Part shown: positions 29,295 through 36,720 of the stretch, piece after piece
Layout of the letters: every line of letters starts with the position of its first letter
Numbering within the stretch: the stretch's first letter is position 1
Source: an uncultured Flavobacteriales bacterium
Lineage (GTDB): Bacteria > Bacteroidota > Bacteroidia > Flavobacteriales_D > Crocinitomicaceae
DNA length: 47,624 nt
Reading direction: 5' to 3'
Assembly (NCBI GenBank): GCA_913051935.1
Contig: CAJXCU010000013.1
Coordinates: forward strand, 1-47,624
Position numbers and translations under genes: made by a program
The notes under the pieces: model-generated
The model's database searches: none
What the model was told of the DNA's origin: nothing
The model's input: only the letters and a program-made list of their open reading frames with translations

Positions 29295-30656
29295 ATGAAC
29301 ATATCAAAGAATATTCTTGAGACCATAGGTAATACTCCACTAGTTCGTCTAAATAAGCTGACCAAAGACGTTGACGCGATGGTTTTGGCAAAGGTTGAGT
29401 TTTTTAATCCAGGGAGCTCAGTGAAAGATAGAATGGCTGTTAAAATGGTCGAAGATGCTGAAGCAGATGGTCGCTTAAAGCCCGGAGGTACGATTGTAGA
29501 AGGAACGTCTGGTAATACTGGAATGGGTTTGGCTTTGGCTGCTATCATCAAGGGGTATAAGCTGATTTGCGTTTCTACCGACAAGCAATCGAAAGAGAAG
29601 TTTGACATTCTTCGTGCTGTTGGAGCTGAGGTAATTGTATGCCCAACCGATGTCGATCCAAAGGATCCAAGATCATATTACTCCACTTCAAAACGAATAT
29701 CAGAAGAAACACCTAATTCATGGTATGTAAATCAATACGATAACCCTTCGAACTCCGTTGCGCATTATGAGCAAACCGGTCCAGAGATTTGGGAGCAAAC
29801 CGATGGTAAAATCACTCATTTTGTCGTTGGTGTGGGAACCGGTGGTACGATTTCAGGAGTTGGAAAGTACCTAAAGGAAAAAAACCCGAACATAAAAATA
29901 TGGGGTATTGATACCTACGGTTCTGTTTTTAAAAAATACCATGAAACGGGCATATTTGATGAAAATGAAATTTACTCATACATTACCGAAGGGATCGGAG
30001 AAGATATTTTACCCGAGAATGTCGATTTTAGTGTGATTGACGGATTTGAAAAGGTTACTGATAAGGACGCTGCAGTATATACAAGAAAAATGGCTCGTGA
30101 GGAGGGAATATTTGCAGGGAACTCTTGTGGAGCAGCTGTCAAAGGGCTCATACAGCTAAAAGAAAATTTTTCTAAAGACGATGTTGTCGTGGTCTTATTG
30201 CATGATTCAGGAAGTAGATATGTTGGTAAAATGTACAACGATGATTGGATGCGCGAAAGAGGTTTTCTGGAGGAAGAAATTCTTACAGCCAAAGATTTGG
30301 TCAAAAAGCACGAGGATAAACCTTTGGTTTCAGTTTTTGCCGAGGAACTTGTTTCTCATGCAATTGCCAAAATGAGAAAGTTTGGTATTTCGCAAATTCC
30401 GGTGATGAAGGATAACCAATTCGTGGGTTCAGTTGATGATAGTGTAATATATCAAACTTTGGTTGATGAGCCCGAGTTAAAAGACGCACCGATTTCATCA
30501 ATTATGGGAGCAGCTTTTCCAATTGTAAAAAGTTCAGCACAGGTAGATGAGCTTTGTAAGTTAATAAATAAAAATACACCTGCTGTTCTTGTTGAGTCTG
30601 ACTCAGGGTCCATGCATATTGTAACGAGATACGACATAATATCTGCCATGTCTTAG
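29295..30656 (+). CDS. pyridoxal-phosphate cystathionine beta-synthase with C-terminal CBS domain pair
   Basis: This 453-residue fold-type II PLP enzyme condenses serine and homocysteine to cystathionine, or acts as a related cysteine synthase. The Schiff-base lysine is Lys44 in NPGSSVKDRMA. EGTSGNTGMGLAL binds the substrate carboxylate and GVGTGGTISG holds the PLP phosphate. Residues about 335-453 form two CBS motifs (GISQIPVMKDNQFVGSVDD; NTPAVLVES...IVTRYDIISAM), which in the human enzyme sense S-adenosylmethionine. The architecture favours cystathionine beta-synthase over cysteine synthase. It is the first gene of a three-gene unit, with only one base before the next ATG. Confidence 0.88.
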   Translation: MNISKNILETIGNTPLVRLNKLTKDVDAMVLAKVEFFNPGSSVKDRMAVKMVEDAEADGRLKPGGTIVEGTSGNTGMGLALAAIIKGYKLICVSTDKQSKEKFDILRAVGAEVIVCPTDVDPKDPRSYYSTSKRISEETPNSWYVNQYDNPSNSVAHYEQTGPEIWEQTDGKITHFVVGVGTGGTISGVGKYLKEKNPNIKIWGIDTYGSVFKKYHETGIFDENEIYSYITEGIGEDILPENVDFSVIDGFEKVTDKDAAVYTRKMAREEGIFAGNSCGAAVKGLIQLKENFSKDDVVVVLLHDSGSRYVGKMYNDDWMRERGFLEEEILTAKDLVKKHEDKPLVSVFAEELVSHAIAKMRKFGISQIPVMKDNQFVGSVDDSVIYQTLVDEPELKDAPISSIMGAAFPIVKSSAQVDELCKLINKNTPAVLVESDSGSMHIVTRYDIISAMS

Positions 30657-30657
30657 A

Positions 30658-31440
30658 ATGAATACGCAATTATTTGTTGATCAATTAAATCGCGAGGTCT
30701 ATTTAAACAATATGCCTAAGCGGATTATCTCTTTGGTTCCATCGCTTACTGATTTTTTACATTATTTATCTCTTGATGAGGAGGTGGTTGGAATCACCAA
30801 ATTTTGCATTCACCCGCAGGAATGGTATGAAAATAAGGAGAAAATAGGGGGGACGAAACGCGTAAATATCGAAAAGGTTATTGCGCTTGAACCTGACCTT
30901 ATTATAGGCAATAAGGAAGAAAATACAAAGGAGGACATTTTGGCATTAGAGAAAGTTGCTCCCGTTTGGATGAGTGATGTGAATAGTTTTGACGATGGCA
31001 TTGAGATGATCATGAAATTAGGCGTTGTTTTGTCTAAAGAAAAGGTCTGTAATGAATTGGTCAAGAACCTTGAGCAAGAATACAGTCCACTAAAAAACTT
31101 AGGTCAAAACCTTTCGGTTCTGTATTTTATTTGGAACAAGCCATCTTATGTTGCGGGTCAATCCACTTTTATAGGCAGTATGATCGAAAAGTTAGGTTTC
31201 AATAATATGGCAAAGATAGACCGCTATCCCGAGCTCGAGTCACTGGGTGATTGTGAACCCAATTATGTCTTTTTGAGTTCTGAACCTTTTCCTTTCGAGG
31301 AGAAGCATAAAGAAAAATATCAGTCTCTCTTTCCGAGTGCGAAAATTACTCTTGTAGATGGTGAGATGTTTTCGTGGTATGGCTCGCGAATGCTATTCGC
31401 GGTGAATTACTTTAAAGATAATTTAAGGCAGCGACTATGA
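30658..31440 (+). CDS. helical-backbone metal receptor, BtuF/FepB-like, without signal peptide
   Basis: This 260-residue protein has the fold pattern of class III substrate-binding proteins for cobalamin or iron chelates (RIISLVPSLTDFLHYLSLDEEVVGITKFC; VNIEKVIALEPDLIIG; SYVAGQSTFIGSMIEKLGFNN). Such proteins are normally periplasmic, yet here no signal peptide or lipobox precedes the domain, so it is predicted to be cytoplasmic. The conserved core begins at about residue 20, leaving no room for an export signal unless the start is wrong; no earlier in-frame start is possible because the CBS stop is adjacent. No ABC permease or ATPase gene is nearby. Its ligand is unknown. Confidence 0.75.
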   Translation: MNTQLFVDQLNREVYLNNMPKRIISLVPSLTDFLHYLSLDEEVVGITKFCIHPQEWYENKEKIGGTKRVNIEKVIALEPDLIIGNKEENTKEDILALEKVAPVWMSDVNSFDDGIEMIMKLGVVLSKEKVCNELVKNLEQEYSPLKNLGQNLSVLYFIWNKPSYVAGQSTFIGSMIEKLGFNNMAKIDRYPELESLGDCEPNYVFLSSEPFPFEEKHKEKYQSLFPSAKITLVDGEMFSWYGSRMLFAVNYFKDNLRQRL

Positions 31441-31820
31441 ATGATATAATATTTTATGATGCAGCTTGTCCTTTATGCTCTCGGGTTGTTCGCTTTATTT
31501 TAAAGCAAGAAAGAGATCAACAACTTTTTTTCTCTGCGCTTCAAGGGGAACATGCGAGGTCTTTTTTACCGAAGAAGGGGATTTATGATGTTGATATGAA
31601 AACCTTCTATTTATTGAAAAAAGGAACGATGTATAACCGTTCAAGTGCAGCCCTGCATTTGATTCCTTACTTGAAGTGGTATTTCAGTGTTTTCATGTTG
31701 TTTTGGGTTATCCCAAGAGGTTTGAGAGATCTTGTTTACAATATTATATCCAAAAATAGGTATCGTTTGTTCAAGGACCGATGTGAATTGGGCAATATTG
31801 ACGCTCAACGAATTATTTAG
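31437..31820 (+). CDS. DCC family thiol-disulfide oxidoreductase-like protein (DUF393)
   Basis: This 127-residue protein carries the family hallmark YDAACPLCSRVVRFIL near its N-terminus (Cys11 and Cys14, a CxxC pair). It continues with FFSALQGEHARSFL and the hydrophobic SSAALHLIPYLKWYFSVFMLFWVIPRGLRD. DUF393/DCC proteins have a thioredoxin-related fold, and their substrates are not well defined. The ATG overlaps the stop of the metal-receptor gene by four bases (ATGA), so the three genes with cystathionine beta-synthase form one operon. A sulfur or redox theme for the operon is inferred. Confidence 0.83.
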   Translation: MNDIIFYDAACPLCSRVVRFILKQERDQQLFFSALQGEHARSFLPKKGIYDVDMKTFYLLKKGTMYNRSSAALHLIPYLKWYFSVFMLFWVIPRGLRDLVYNIISKNRYRLFKDRCELGNIDAQRII

Positions 31821-31821
31821 G

Positions 31822-32160
31822 TTAAGCTTTTAGATTGAGTAGTTTAGCTTTGATATTTTCCAATTTAGAGGCCAAACTATGTTTGGTATCAAAAATGAGG
31901 CTTTTGTCCTTTGCTTTCATTACTTTTTTTGCTCCATCCAATGTGAACAATTGGACCTTAACTAAGGCATATATTTTATTGATTTCTTCAATTTCCTTAA
32001 CAGAGTACAGGCGATTTCCTTTTTTATTCCTTTTTGAAACTTTTAGCTTAAATTCCTTTTCCCAAAACCTCAAAAGTGAAGCATTTACATCTAGCATTTC
32101 TGCAAGTTCTCCAATGCTGTAATATAGTTTGGTAAGATGTTGTGTATCAATAACTGGCAC
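31822..32160 (-). CDS. MerR family transcriptional regulator
   Basis: This 112-residue DNA-binding protein has the winged helix-turn-helix at about residues 12-80 (YYSIGELAEMLDVNASLLRFWEKEF...NRLYSVKEIEEINKIYAL). It is followed by a short coiled-coil dimerisation helix and no large effector domain. The conserved segment begins so close to the only available start that GTG at 32158-32160 is chosen. No metal-binding cysteines are visible. It is divergent from the NlpC/P60 gene (48 bases between starts) and ends one base from the DCC-like gene. Targets are unknown; the divergent peptidase gene is one candidate. Confidence 0.85.
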   Translation of the reverse strand: MPVIDTQHLTKLYYSIGELAEMLDVNASLLRFWEKEFKLKVSKRNKKGNRLYSVKEIEEINKIYALVKVQLFTLDGAKKVMKAKDKSLIFDTKHSLASKLENIKAKLLNLKA

Positions 32161-32192
32161 GACTGTAATTAAATTATTATCGAAAATAGTTA

Positions 32193-32200
32193 TAATTTTG
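32193..32200 (+). promoter_or_regulatory. putative -7 element of the NlpC/P60 gene
   Basis: TAATTTTG matches TAnnTTTG and ends eight bases before the ATG at 32209, implying a very short leader. There is no clear -33 TTG at the ideal spacing. A MerR-type regulator is encoded divergently just upstream. Confidence 0.35.
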
Positions 32201-32208
32201 CATTCTTG

Positions 32209-32745
32209 ATGCGCTTTTTTTTGTCTAAAAATATAATTTTATTTCTATGTCTGTTTGTTTCTTTTAAACAGATGACAGCCCAGTCTGAGGACATAAAAAA
32301 CGATTCATCAGCTATTTCTTCCAAAGATATTGATGCAATTATAGAGCAAAAGTCTGATGCCATTATCAAATATGCAAAGCAATTCATGGGTGTGCCATAT
32401 GTTTGGGGAGGAATGTCTCCATCTGGTTTTGATTGTTCGGGTTTTATCAATTATGTATTTAGAGGTTTTGGATTTAGTCTGACAAGAACAAGCTATGGGT
32501 TAGCAGAGCTCGGAACAACTGTAACTTTAAAAAATTTACAACCTGGGGATTTAATGTTTTTCAAAGCACGTAATTTAAATTCTAAGGTGGTTGGCCACGT
32601 TGCGTTGGTTGTAGACACAACTGATGGAGTCATACAATTCATTCATGCGGCAAGGACCGGTATTCGCATAGATACCTTCAATAACCATAGCTATTATGTG
32701 CCGCGTTACATCAAGTCTAAACGTCTCGATTATGTTGGTTTTTAA
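32209..32745 (+). CDS. exported NlpC/P60 family endopeptidase
   Basis: This 178-residue cell-wall cysteine peptidase has a signal peptide (KNIILFLCLFVSFKQMTAQ). A single catalytic domain covers about residues 48-165, with Cys76 (GFDCSGFINYVF), His130 (VVGHVALVV) and His146 (FIHAAR). The preceding GVPYVWGGMSPSG is typical of murein DD-endopeptidases of the Spr/MepS type. It acts in the periplasm on peptidoglycan peptides. ATG at 32209 is preferred to the TTG one codon upstream. Unlike the NlpC/P60 protein at 5310-6107, it lacks SH3 modules. Confidence 0.9.
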   Translation: MRFFLSKNIILFLCLFVSFKQMTAQSEDIKNDSSAISSKDIDAIIEQKSDAIIKYAKQFMGVPYVWGGMSPSGFDCSGFINYVFRGFGFSLTRTSYGLAELGTTVTLKNLQPGDLMFFKARNLNSKVVGHVALVVDTTDGVIQFIHAARTGIRIDTFNNHSYYVPRYIKSKRLDYVGF

Positions 32746-32757
32746 ATATTTTTTGGC

Positions 32758-33450
32758 ATGAGTAAGGTTTTATTAGGTAGAAAACAGTGGTTATTTGTGT
32801 TTTTAGCCGGTTTATTTATCACCAATGCCGTTACTGCTGAACTCATCAGCAACAAGCTAATTGAGATTCCAATAAAATTCAATCTTTTTGGTGGCGAATT
32901 TGGACCTTTTGTTACAATTGTCGGTATACTTCCGTGGCCCGTTGTTTTCTTACTTACCGATTTATTAAATGAATTTTATGGATATAAAGCTGTTCGGAAA
33001 TTGAGTTGGATTACTGCAATTTTAATCGCTTATTGTTTCTTGATTGTGGGTTTATCAATTGAAATACCTGCGGTAAATATTCCAGGTTCAAATCTTTCAG
33101 ACGATATTGCTTATAAAAAGGTTTTTGGGCAGGCACAAATGGTTATCGTTGGAAGTATTTGTGCTTTCCTAGTTTCTCAATTGCTTGATGCCTCATTATT
33201 CTCATGGATTAAGTCCAAGACTGGAGATCGTTATATTTGGCTTAGGAGTACAGGAAGCACCTTGTTTTCACAGTTAATTGATTCCTGTATTGTTTTGTAC
33301 ATTGGTTTCGTACTTCCAGGCTCATTATCTTTCGTTGAATTCATGCGGATAGCGCCAACAAATTATATTTTGAAAATTATCATCGCCATTCTTTTAACGC
33401 CATTCATTTATTTGGGGCATTATCTGATTCGTAGGTATTTGATAGATTAA
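32758..33450 (+). CDS. queuosine precursor transporter (YhhQ/DUF165 family)
   Basis: This 230-residue inner-membrane protein has about six helices. It carries the family signature FLLTDLLNEFYGYKAVRK, the first-helix LFITNAVTAELISNKLIEI and the late segment LRSTGSTLFSQLIDSCIVLYIGF. YhhQ proteins import the queuosine precursors preQ0 or preQ1, used to modify the wobble base of certain tRNAs. No queuosine synthesis gene is in the window and no preQ1 riboswitch is seen in the 12 bases upstream. It shares four bases with the convergent MFS gene. Confidence 0.87.
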   Translation: MSKVLLGRKQWLFVFLAGLFITNAVTAELISNKLIEIPIKFNLFGGEFGPFVTIVGILPWPVVFLLTDLLNEFYGYKAVRKLSWITAILIAYCFLIVGLSIEIPAVNIPGSNLSDDIAYKKVFGQAQMVIVGSICAFLVSQLLDASLFSWIKSKTGDRYIWLRSTGSTLFSQLIDSCIVLYIGFVLPGSLSFVEFMRIAPTNYILKIIIAILLTPFIYLGHYLIRRYLID

Positions 33451-34610
33451 AATGCGGATTGGCGATTTATCTTGTGCCAAATCAAGTAGGCAAGAGCAAC
33501 AACACTCATGACCATTCCCCAAAGAAAAACATCTGAAATTGAATTGACGGTATTGTCATAAGTAATTAATGTAGATAGTGATCCTATCATAATGCCTACC
33601 TCCAAGGCGATAAAAATGGTGCCAGCACCAACACCGCGTCGGGTGATATGTGATAAATCCGCTGTCCAAGCAAATAGAGTAGGGCTTGAAACTCCTGTTG
33701 CTAAGCCAAATACGATGGCAGCTAAAACGAATGAATTATATGAGTCTACGCGCGCCAGAAGGAACATAGAAAGAAACAACATGCAAACCCCTATAATCAT
33801 GGTTTCACGCCTCCCAATTCTATCTGATAGAGAAGAGGCAAATAATCTAACCAGTATCGTAGAAAGCACATAGAAACCGAAGAAAAATCCTTTATTTTCA
33901 ATCCCCAAAAATCCTGATATTTCGGGAGTAAGGACGAATATCATACCCGTGCAAGCAGTTGTCAACAGCATTACCACCGCCGCTGGAATAACAGATGGCT
34001 CTAAAACATCATTCCAATTTATTTTAAGTTGACTACCATCAAATTTTTCAGGGTTTTCAAGTGTTTCTTCAACTTTCAATAAAAATAAACCCGAGAGCAA
34101 TGAGGTTCCTCCCGATATGATAAAAAGTGCATCCATTCCGAGGTGAATCCCAATCCATGAGCCAGAAAACTGTCCAACACCAAATCCAAGCGAAATAAAT
34201 GTACCCCATAGTCCCATTGCACGACCTCTCTCGTTTGCTGGAATTATATCTGTCAGTAATGCAGTTGACCCAGTCGGTGTGAATCCTGCACTAAAGCCAT
34301 GTAAAAATCTTAGCGTTAAAAAGAAAAGTACAGAAAATGAGAAGGGATAGGACCAGGATATGATTATAGAAAATAAAATACCTAAATAGATTACTTTTTT
34401 ACGACCTATTGTATCGGTTAACTTTCCCGAGAATGGTCTTGAAATCGCCGCAGATATGGTAAATAACGTTATGACAAGCCCTTTTTTGTCTGCACCACCT
34501 AAAGCCGAAATAAAATCATTGAGTTCTGGTAGAATTAAATTAAAACTCGTCATGAAACAAAACATGGAAAAGGTCAGAAGCCAAAAGTTTTTCCCATATT
34601 TTAATTTCAT
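33447..34610 (-). CDS. MFS transporter, 12 transmembrane segments
   Basis: This 387-residue major facilitator superfamily permease has twelve hydrophobic segments. The motif A loop between helices 2 and 3 is present (FSGKLTDTIGRKKVIYLG), and a second-half equivalent is SSLSDRIGRRETMIIG. The RGRAMGLWGTFISLGFGVGQFSG region is typical of drug or metabolite exporters of the YfcJ/AraJ-like group, but the substrate cannot be told. It stands alone on its strand between the queuosine transporter and msrB, and its 3' end overlaps the transporter gene by four bases. Confidence 0.88.
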   Translation of the reverse strand: MKLKYGKNFWLLTFSMFCFMTSFNLILPELNDFISALGGADKKGLVITLFTISAAISRPFSGKLTDTIGRKKVIYLGILFSIIISWSYPFSFSVLFFLTLRFLHGFSAGFTPTGSTALLTDIIPANERGRAMGLWGTFISLGFGVGQFSGSWIGIHLGMDALFIISGGTSLLSGLFLLKVEETLENPEKFDGSQLKINWNDVLEPSVIPAAVVMLLTTACTGMIFVLTPEISGFLGIENKGFFFGFYVLSTILVRLFASSLSDRIGRRETMIIGVCMLFLSMFLLARVDSYNSFVLAAIVFGLATGVSSPTLFAWTADLSHITRRGVGAGTIFIALEVGIMIGSLSTLITYDNTVNSISDVFLWGMVMSVVALAYLIWHKINRQSAF

Positions 34611-34671
34611 TGCGTAAATGTAAAGTAATATTGTAAAGAGAACATCTATTTTAATTCTTTGTTTAAGGTTT

Positions 34672-35124
34672 ATGAAACATTCTATTTTTTATTTATTTCT
34701 CGTGCTCTTCATATCTTGTGAAGCCCAAAGCACTGCAGAGAAGAATTCTTTTAATGGTCGAATTCTCCCTGAAAACGTTTGCCGTGTTGTAAAAGACGGT
34801 GGCACAGAAAGACCCTTCACGGGTGAGTTTTGGGACCATAAAGAGGAAGGGATTTATATCTGTGTGGCATGTGATAATCCACTTTTTTCAAGTCAAGAAA
34901 AGTATAGGTCTGGCTCAGGTTGGCCAAGCTATTATGATGTATTGAGTAAGGGAAATGTAAAACAAGTAGATGATTTTAGTTTTGGATTGAAGAGGATTGA
35001 AATCCAGTGTGCAGATTGTGAGGCCCATCTTGGTCATTTGTTTAACGATGGTCCGCAACCTACAGGGATGAGATACTGTGTAAATTCGGCATCTCTAAAA
35101 TTTATACCTAAAATCGATGAGTAA
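34672..35124 (+). CDS. msrB: peptide-methionine (R)-S-oxide reductase, lipoprotein form
   Basis: MsrB reduces methionine-R-sulfoxide in proteins. The 150-residue sequence has the zinc-binding cysteines Cys64/Cys67 (CVAC) and Cys113/Cys116 (CADC). GSGWPSYYD, HLGHLFNDGP and the catalytic Cys136 in RYCVNSASLKF are also present. A lipoprotein signal precedes the domain (YLFLVLFISCEAQ, Cys16), which predicts membrane-anchored periplasmic repair rather than the usual cytosolic location. The 3' end overlaps msrA by eight bases. Confidence 0.93.
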   Translation: MKHSIFYLFLVLFISCEAQSTAEKNSFNGRILPENVCRVVKDGGTERPFTGEFWDHKEEGIYICVACDNPLFSSQEKYRSGSGWPSYYDVLSKGNVKQVDDFSFGLKRIEIQCADCEAHLGHLFNDGPQPTGMRYCVNSASLKFIPKIDE

Positions 35125-35653
35125 ACTATCCGTAGCCACTTTTGGTGCCGGCTGTTTTTGGTGTACCGAGGCTTGTTTTGACGAACTAAACGGTGTATAT
35201 GAAGTTATGCCGGGTTTTTGTGGTGGAAAACGAGAAAATCCGAGCTATGAACAGGTCTGTTCTGGTGCCACAGGACATGCAGAGGTTGCACAAATTACCT
35301 TTGATGAGGAGGTTATTTCATTTCAAGAATTATTACGTGTATTTTGGTTTATTCATGATCCGACACAACTAAACAGACAAGGCAATGATATCGGTACGCA
35401 TTATAGAAGTGTGGTGTTTTACCACAGTGAAAGGCAAGCCGAATTGGCGAGGATGTATAAAGCTAGTTTGACTGAGCAGAATGTATGGGATAAGCCCATC
35501 GTAACTGAAATATCTCCTTTTGAAAAATTTTATGCTGCTGAAAATTATCATAAGGATTATTTGAAGAATAATCCGAACAATATGTATTGTCAGGCTGTGG
35601 TCCGCCCAAAAATTGAAAAATTCAAGATTGCATTCCGAGGTATTTTAAAATAA
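35117..35653 (+). CDS. msrA: peptide-methionine (S)-S-oxide reductase
   Basis: MsrA reduces methionine-S-sulfoxide. The 178-residue protein has the catalytic motif GAGCFWCTEACF (Cys13), GFCGGKRENPSYEQVCSGATGHAEV, FWFIHDPTQLNRQGNDIGTHYRS and FYAAENYHKDYL. It lacks a signal peptide, unlike the MsrB encoded just upstream. The two genes overlap by eight bases, so they are translated together although the products appear to work in different compartments. Confidence 0.94.
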   Translation: MSKLSVATFGAGCFWCTEACFDELNGVYEVMPGFCGGKRENPSYEQVCSGATGHAEVAQITFDEEVISFQELLRVFWFIHDPTQLNRQGNDIGTHYRSVVFYHSERQAELARMYKASLTEQNVWDKPIVTEISPFEKFYAAENYHKDYLKNNPNNMYCQAVVRPKIEKFKIAFRGILK

Positions 35654-35658
35654 TACTA

Positions 35659-35982
35659 TTATTCTGGTGCAAGTCTCAGTACAATGCCATCAATCGAATC
35701 GCTCAATTGTATTTGACAACCAAGACGGCTTTCATTTTTTACGAAAAATGCTTGGTCAAGCATGTCCAGTTCATCATCACTTTGCTCGGGCAACGGAGTG
35801 TCTGATTCTAGATAACATTGGCATGTTGCACACATGGCCATACCACCACATTCCCCCAAAACTGGAAGGTCATAGGCTTTACAGAGTTCCATAATATTCA
35901 TACTCATATCGGTAGGTCCCTCAAGGATGTGCTCCTTATTTTCTCTATCGATTATATGGACTCTGATGTTATTTGGCTCCAT
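35659..35982 (-). CDS. 2Fe-2S ferredoxin, adrenodoxin type
   Basis: This is a 107-residue soluble electron carrier. Cluster ligands are Cys45, Cys51, Cys54 (GECGGMAMCATCQCY) and Cys89 (RLGCQI), spaced CX5CX2C...C as in adrenodoxin/Fdx-type ferredoxins. The conserved acidic region SDDELDMLDQA is also present. Possible roles are iron-sulfur cluster assembly or a P450-like partner, but no such gene is near. It lies two bases after the Rieske-like lipoprotein gene, so both are probably one leftward transcript. Confidence 0.92.
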   Translation of the reverse strand: MEPNNIRVHIIDRENKEHILEGPTDMSMNIMELCKAYDLPVLGECGGMAMCATCQCYLESDTPLPEQSDDELDMLDQAFFVKNESRLGCQIQLSDSIDGIVLRLAPE

Positions 35983-35984
35983 TG

Positions 35985-36410
35985 TTAATTGTAAATGGTG
36001 ACAATGTTATTTCCATTGAAATTGCATGCGTATTGCATTAAACCGTATTGCGAACCTGAAATTGGGCTACCATCATACAGCGAAAATGTTGCACCGCTGC
36101 AAGAGTCTTTTAGAATTAAAAAATTATCGGCATCCGGGTAAAGAGGTTTGTCGCACGCTGCATTTGGATCAGCAGGTGAGTGTCGGTCAAAAGCGATAAA
36201 TTCATCAATCGATCTTCTGTAAACAATAATTCCGCGTGACCCTCCGATCACATATGCAAATCCACCAACTCCCGAAAGCGCGTAATAGCTCGGTAGATTT
36301 AGGTCAACACTCTGATTAAAAGGAACGTAAGGTACGGGGTGTGTGTTTTGCTTTCCACAGGAACCACTCATTAAAAATAAGGAGATTACGAATAAGATGT
36401 GTAATTTCAT
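35985..36410 (-). CDS. Rieske-like lipoprotein lacking cluster ligands
   Basis: This 141-residue protein has a hydrophobic signal and a likely lipid-modified Cys18 (FLMSGSCGK). The body follows the pattern of small Rieske/NirD-like proteins of flavobacteria (RGIIVYRRSIDEFIAFDRHSP...FLILKDSCSGATFSLYDGSPISGSQYGLMQY). The two CxH / CxxH ligand motifs are not intact: the first reads HSPADP and the second DSCSGATF. A 2Fe-2S centre is therefore unlikely. ATG at 36408-36410 is preferred over the adjoining GTG. It is paired with a ferredoxin gene downstream and is divergent from a very basic small secreted protein. Confidence 0.75.
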   Translation of the reverse strand: MKLHILFVISLFLMSGSCGKQNTHPVPYVPFNQSVDLNLPSYYALSGVGGFAYVIGGSRGIIVYRRSIDEFIAFDRHSPADPNAACDKPLYPDADNFLILKDSCSGATFSLYDGSPISGSQYGLMQYACNFNGNNIVTIYN

Positions 36411-36429
36411 CACTCAAAGATACCCAAAC

Positions 36430-36696
36430 TTGAGGAGAGTTTTCTCTATACTGCTTGTTATTTTTCTAAGCTCGATTTGTCTTGGATGTGCTTCGAATGC
36501 GAATACCTCTGCTCAAATGGACCCCAAGTTAACCAAAAAAATACTACGCCAGGAACGAAAAAAAGAGCGTTCGAAAAAGAAGTATTTAGAGTATAAATTC
36601 AAAAAACACCGAAAAAACCAAAGTAGGGAAAATCGAAAATTATTACGTAAAAGTGATCGAAAGCTTCGGCGCCATAAAAGAAGGAAGGGGAGGTAA
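36430..36696 (+). CDS. small, extremely basic exported protein
   Basis: This is an 88-residue product from TTG at 36430. It has a signal peptide or lipoprotein signal (FSILLVIFLSSICLGCAS) and then a tail in which 30 of the last 59 residues are Lys or Arg. Examples are RKKERSKKK, KFKKHRKNQSRENRK and KLRRHKRRKGR. Longer starts at ATG 36397 or 36343 exist, but they would overlap the divergent lipoprotein start. No domain is recognised. The composition recalls basic coat or nucleic-acid/polyanion-binding proteins. It ends 24 bases from the convergent CotH-kinase-like gene. Confidence 0.65.
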   Translation: MRRVFSILLVIFLSSICLGCASNANTSAQMDPKLTKKILRQERKKERSKKKYLEYKFKKHRKNQSRENRKLLRKSDRKLRRHKRRKGR

Positions 36697-36720
36697 GGAC
36701 CCGAGATAGGTAGATTGAAA

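Noticed and set aside
29144..29608. 154-residue minus-strand frame across the hexosaminidase and cystathionine beta-synthase starts
   Set aside because: It covers the conserved PLP-lysine region of the real enzyme on the other strand and has no family features.
36343..36429. Longer starts (ATG 36343 or 36397) for the small basic protein
   Set aside because: They would overlap the start of the divergent Rieske-like lipoprotein gene and place residues ahead of the signal peptide.
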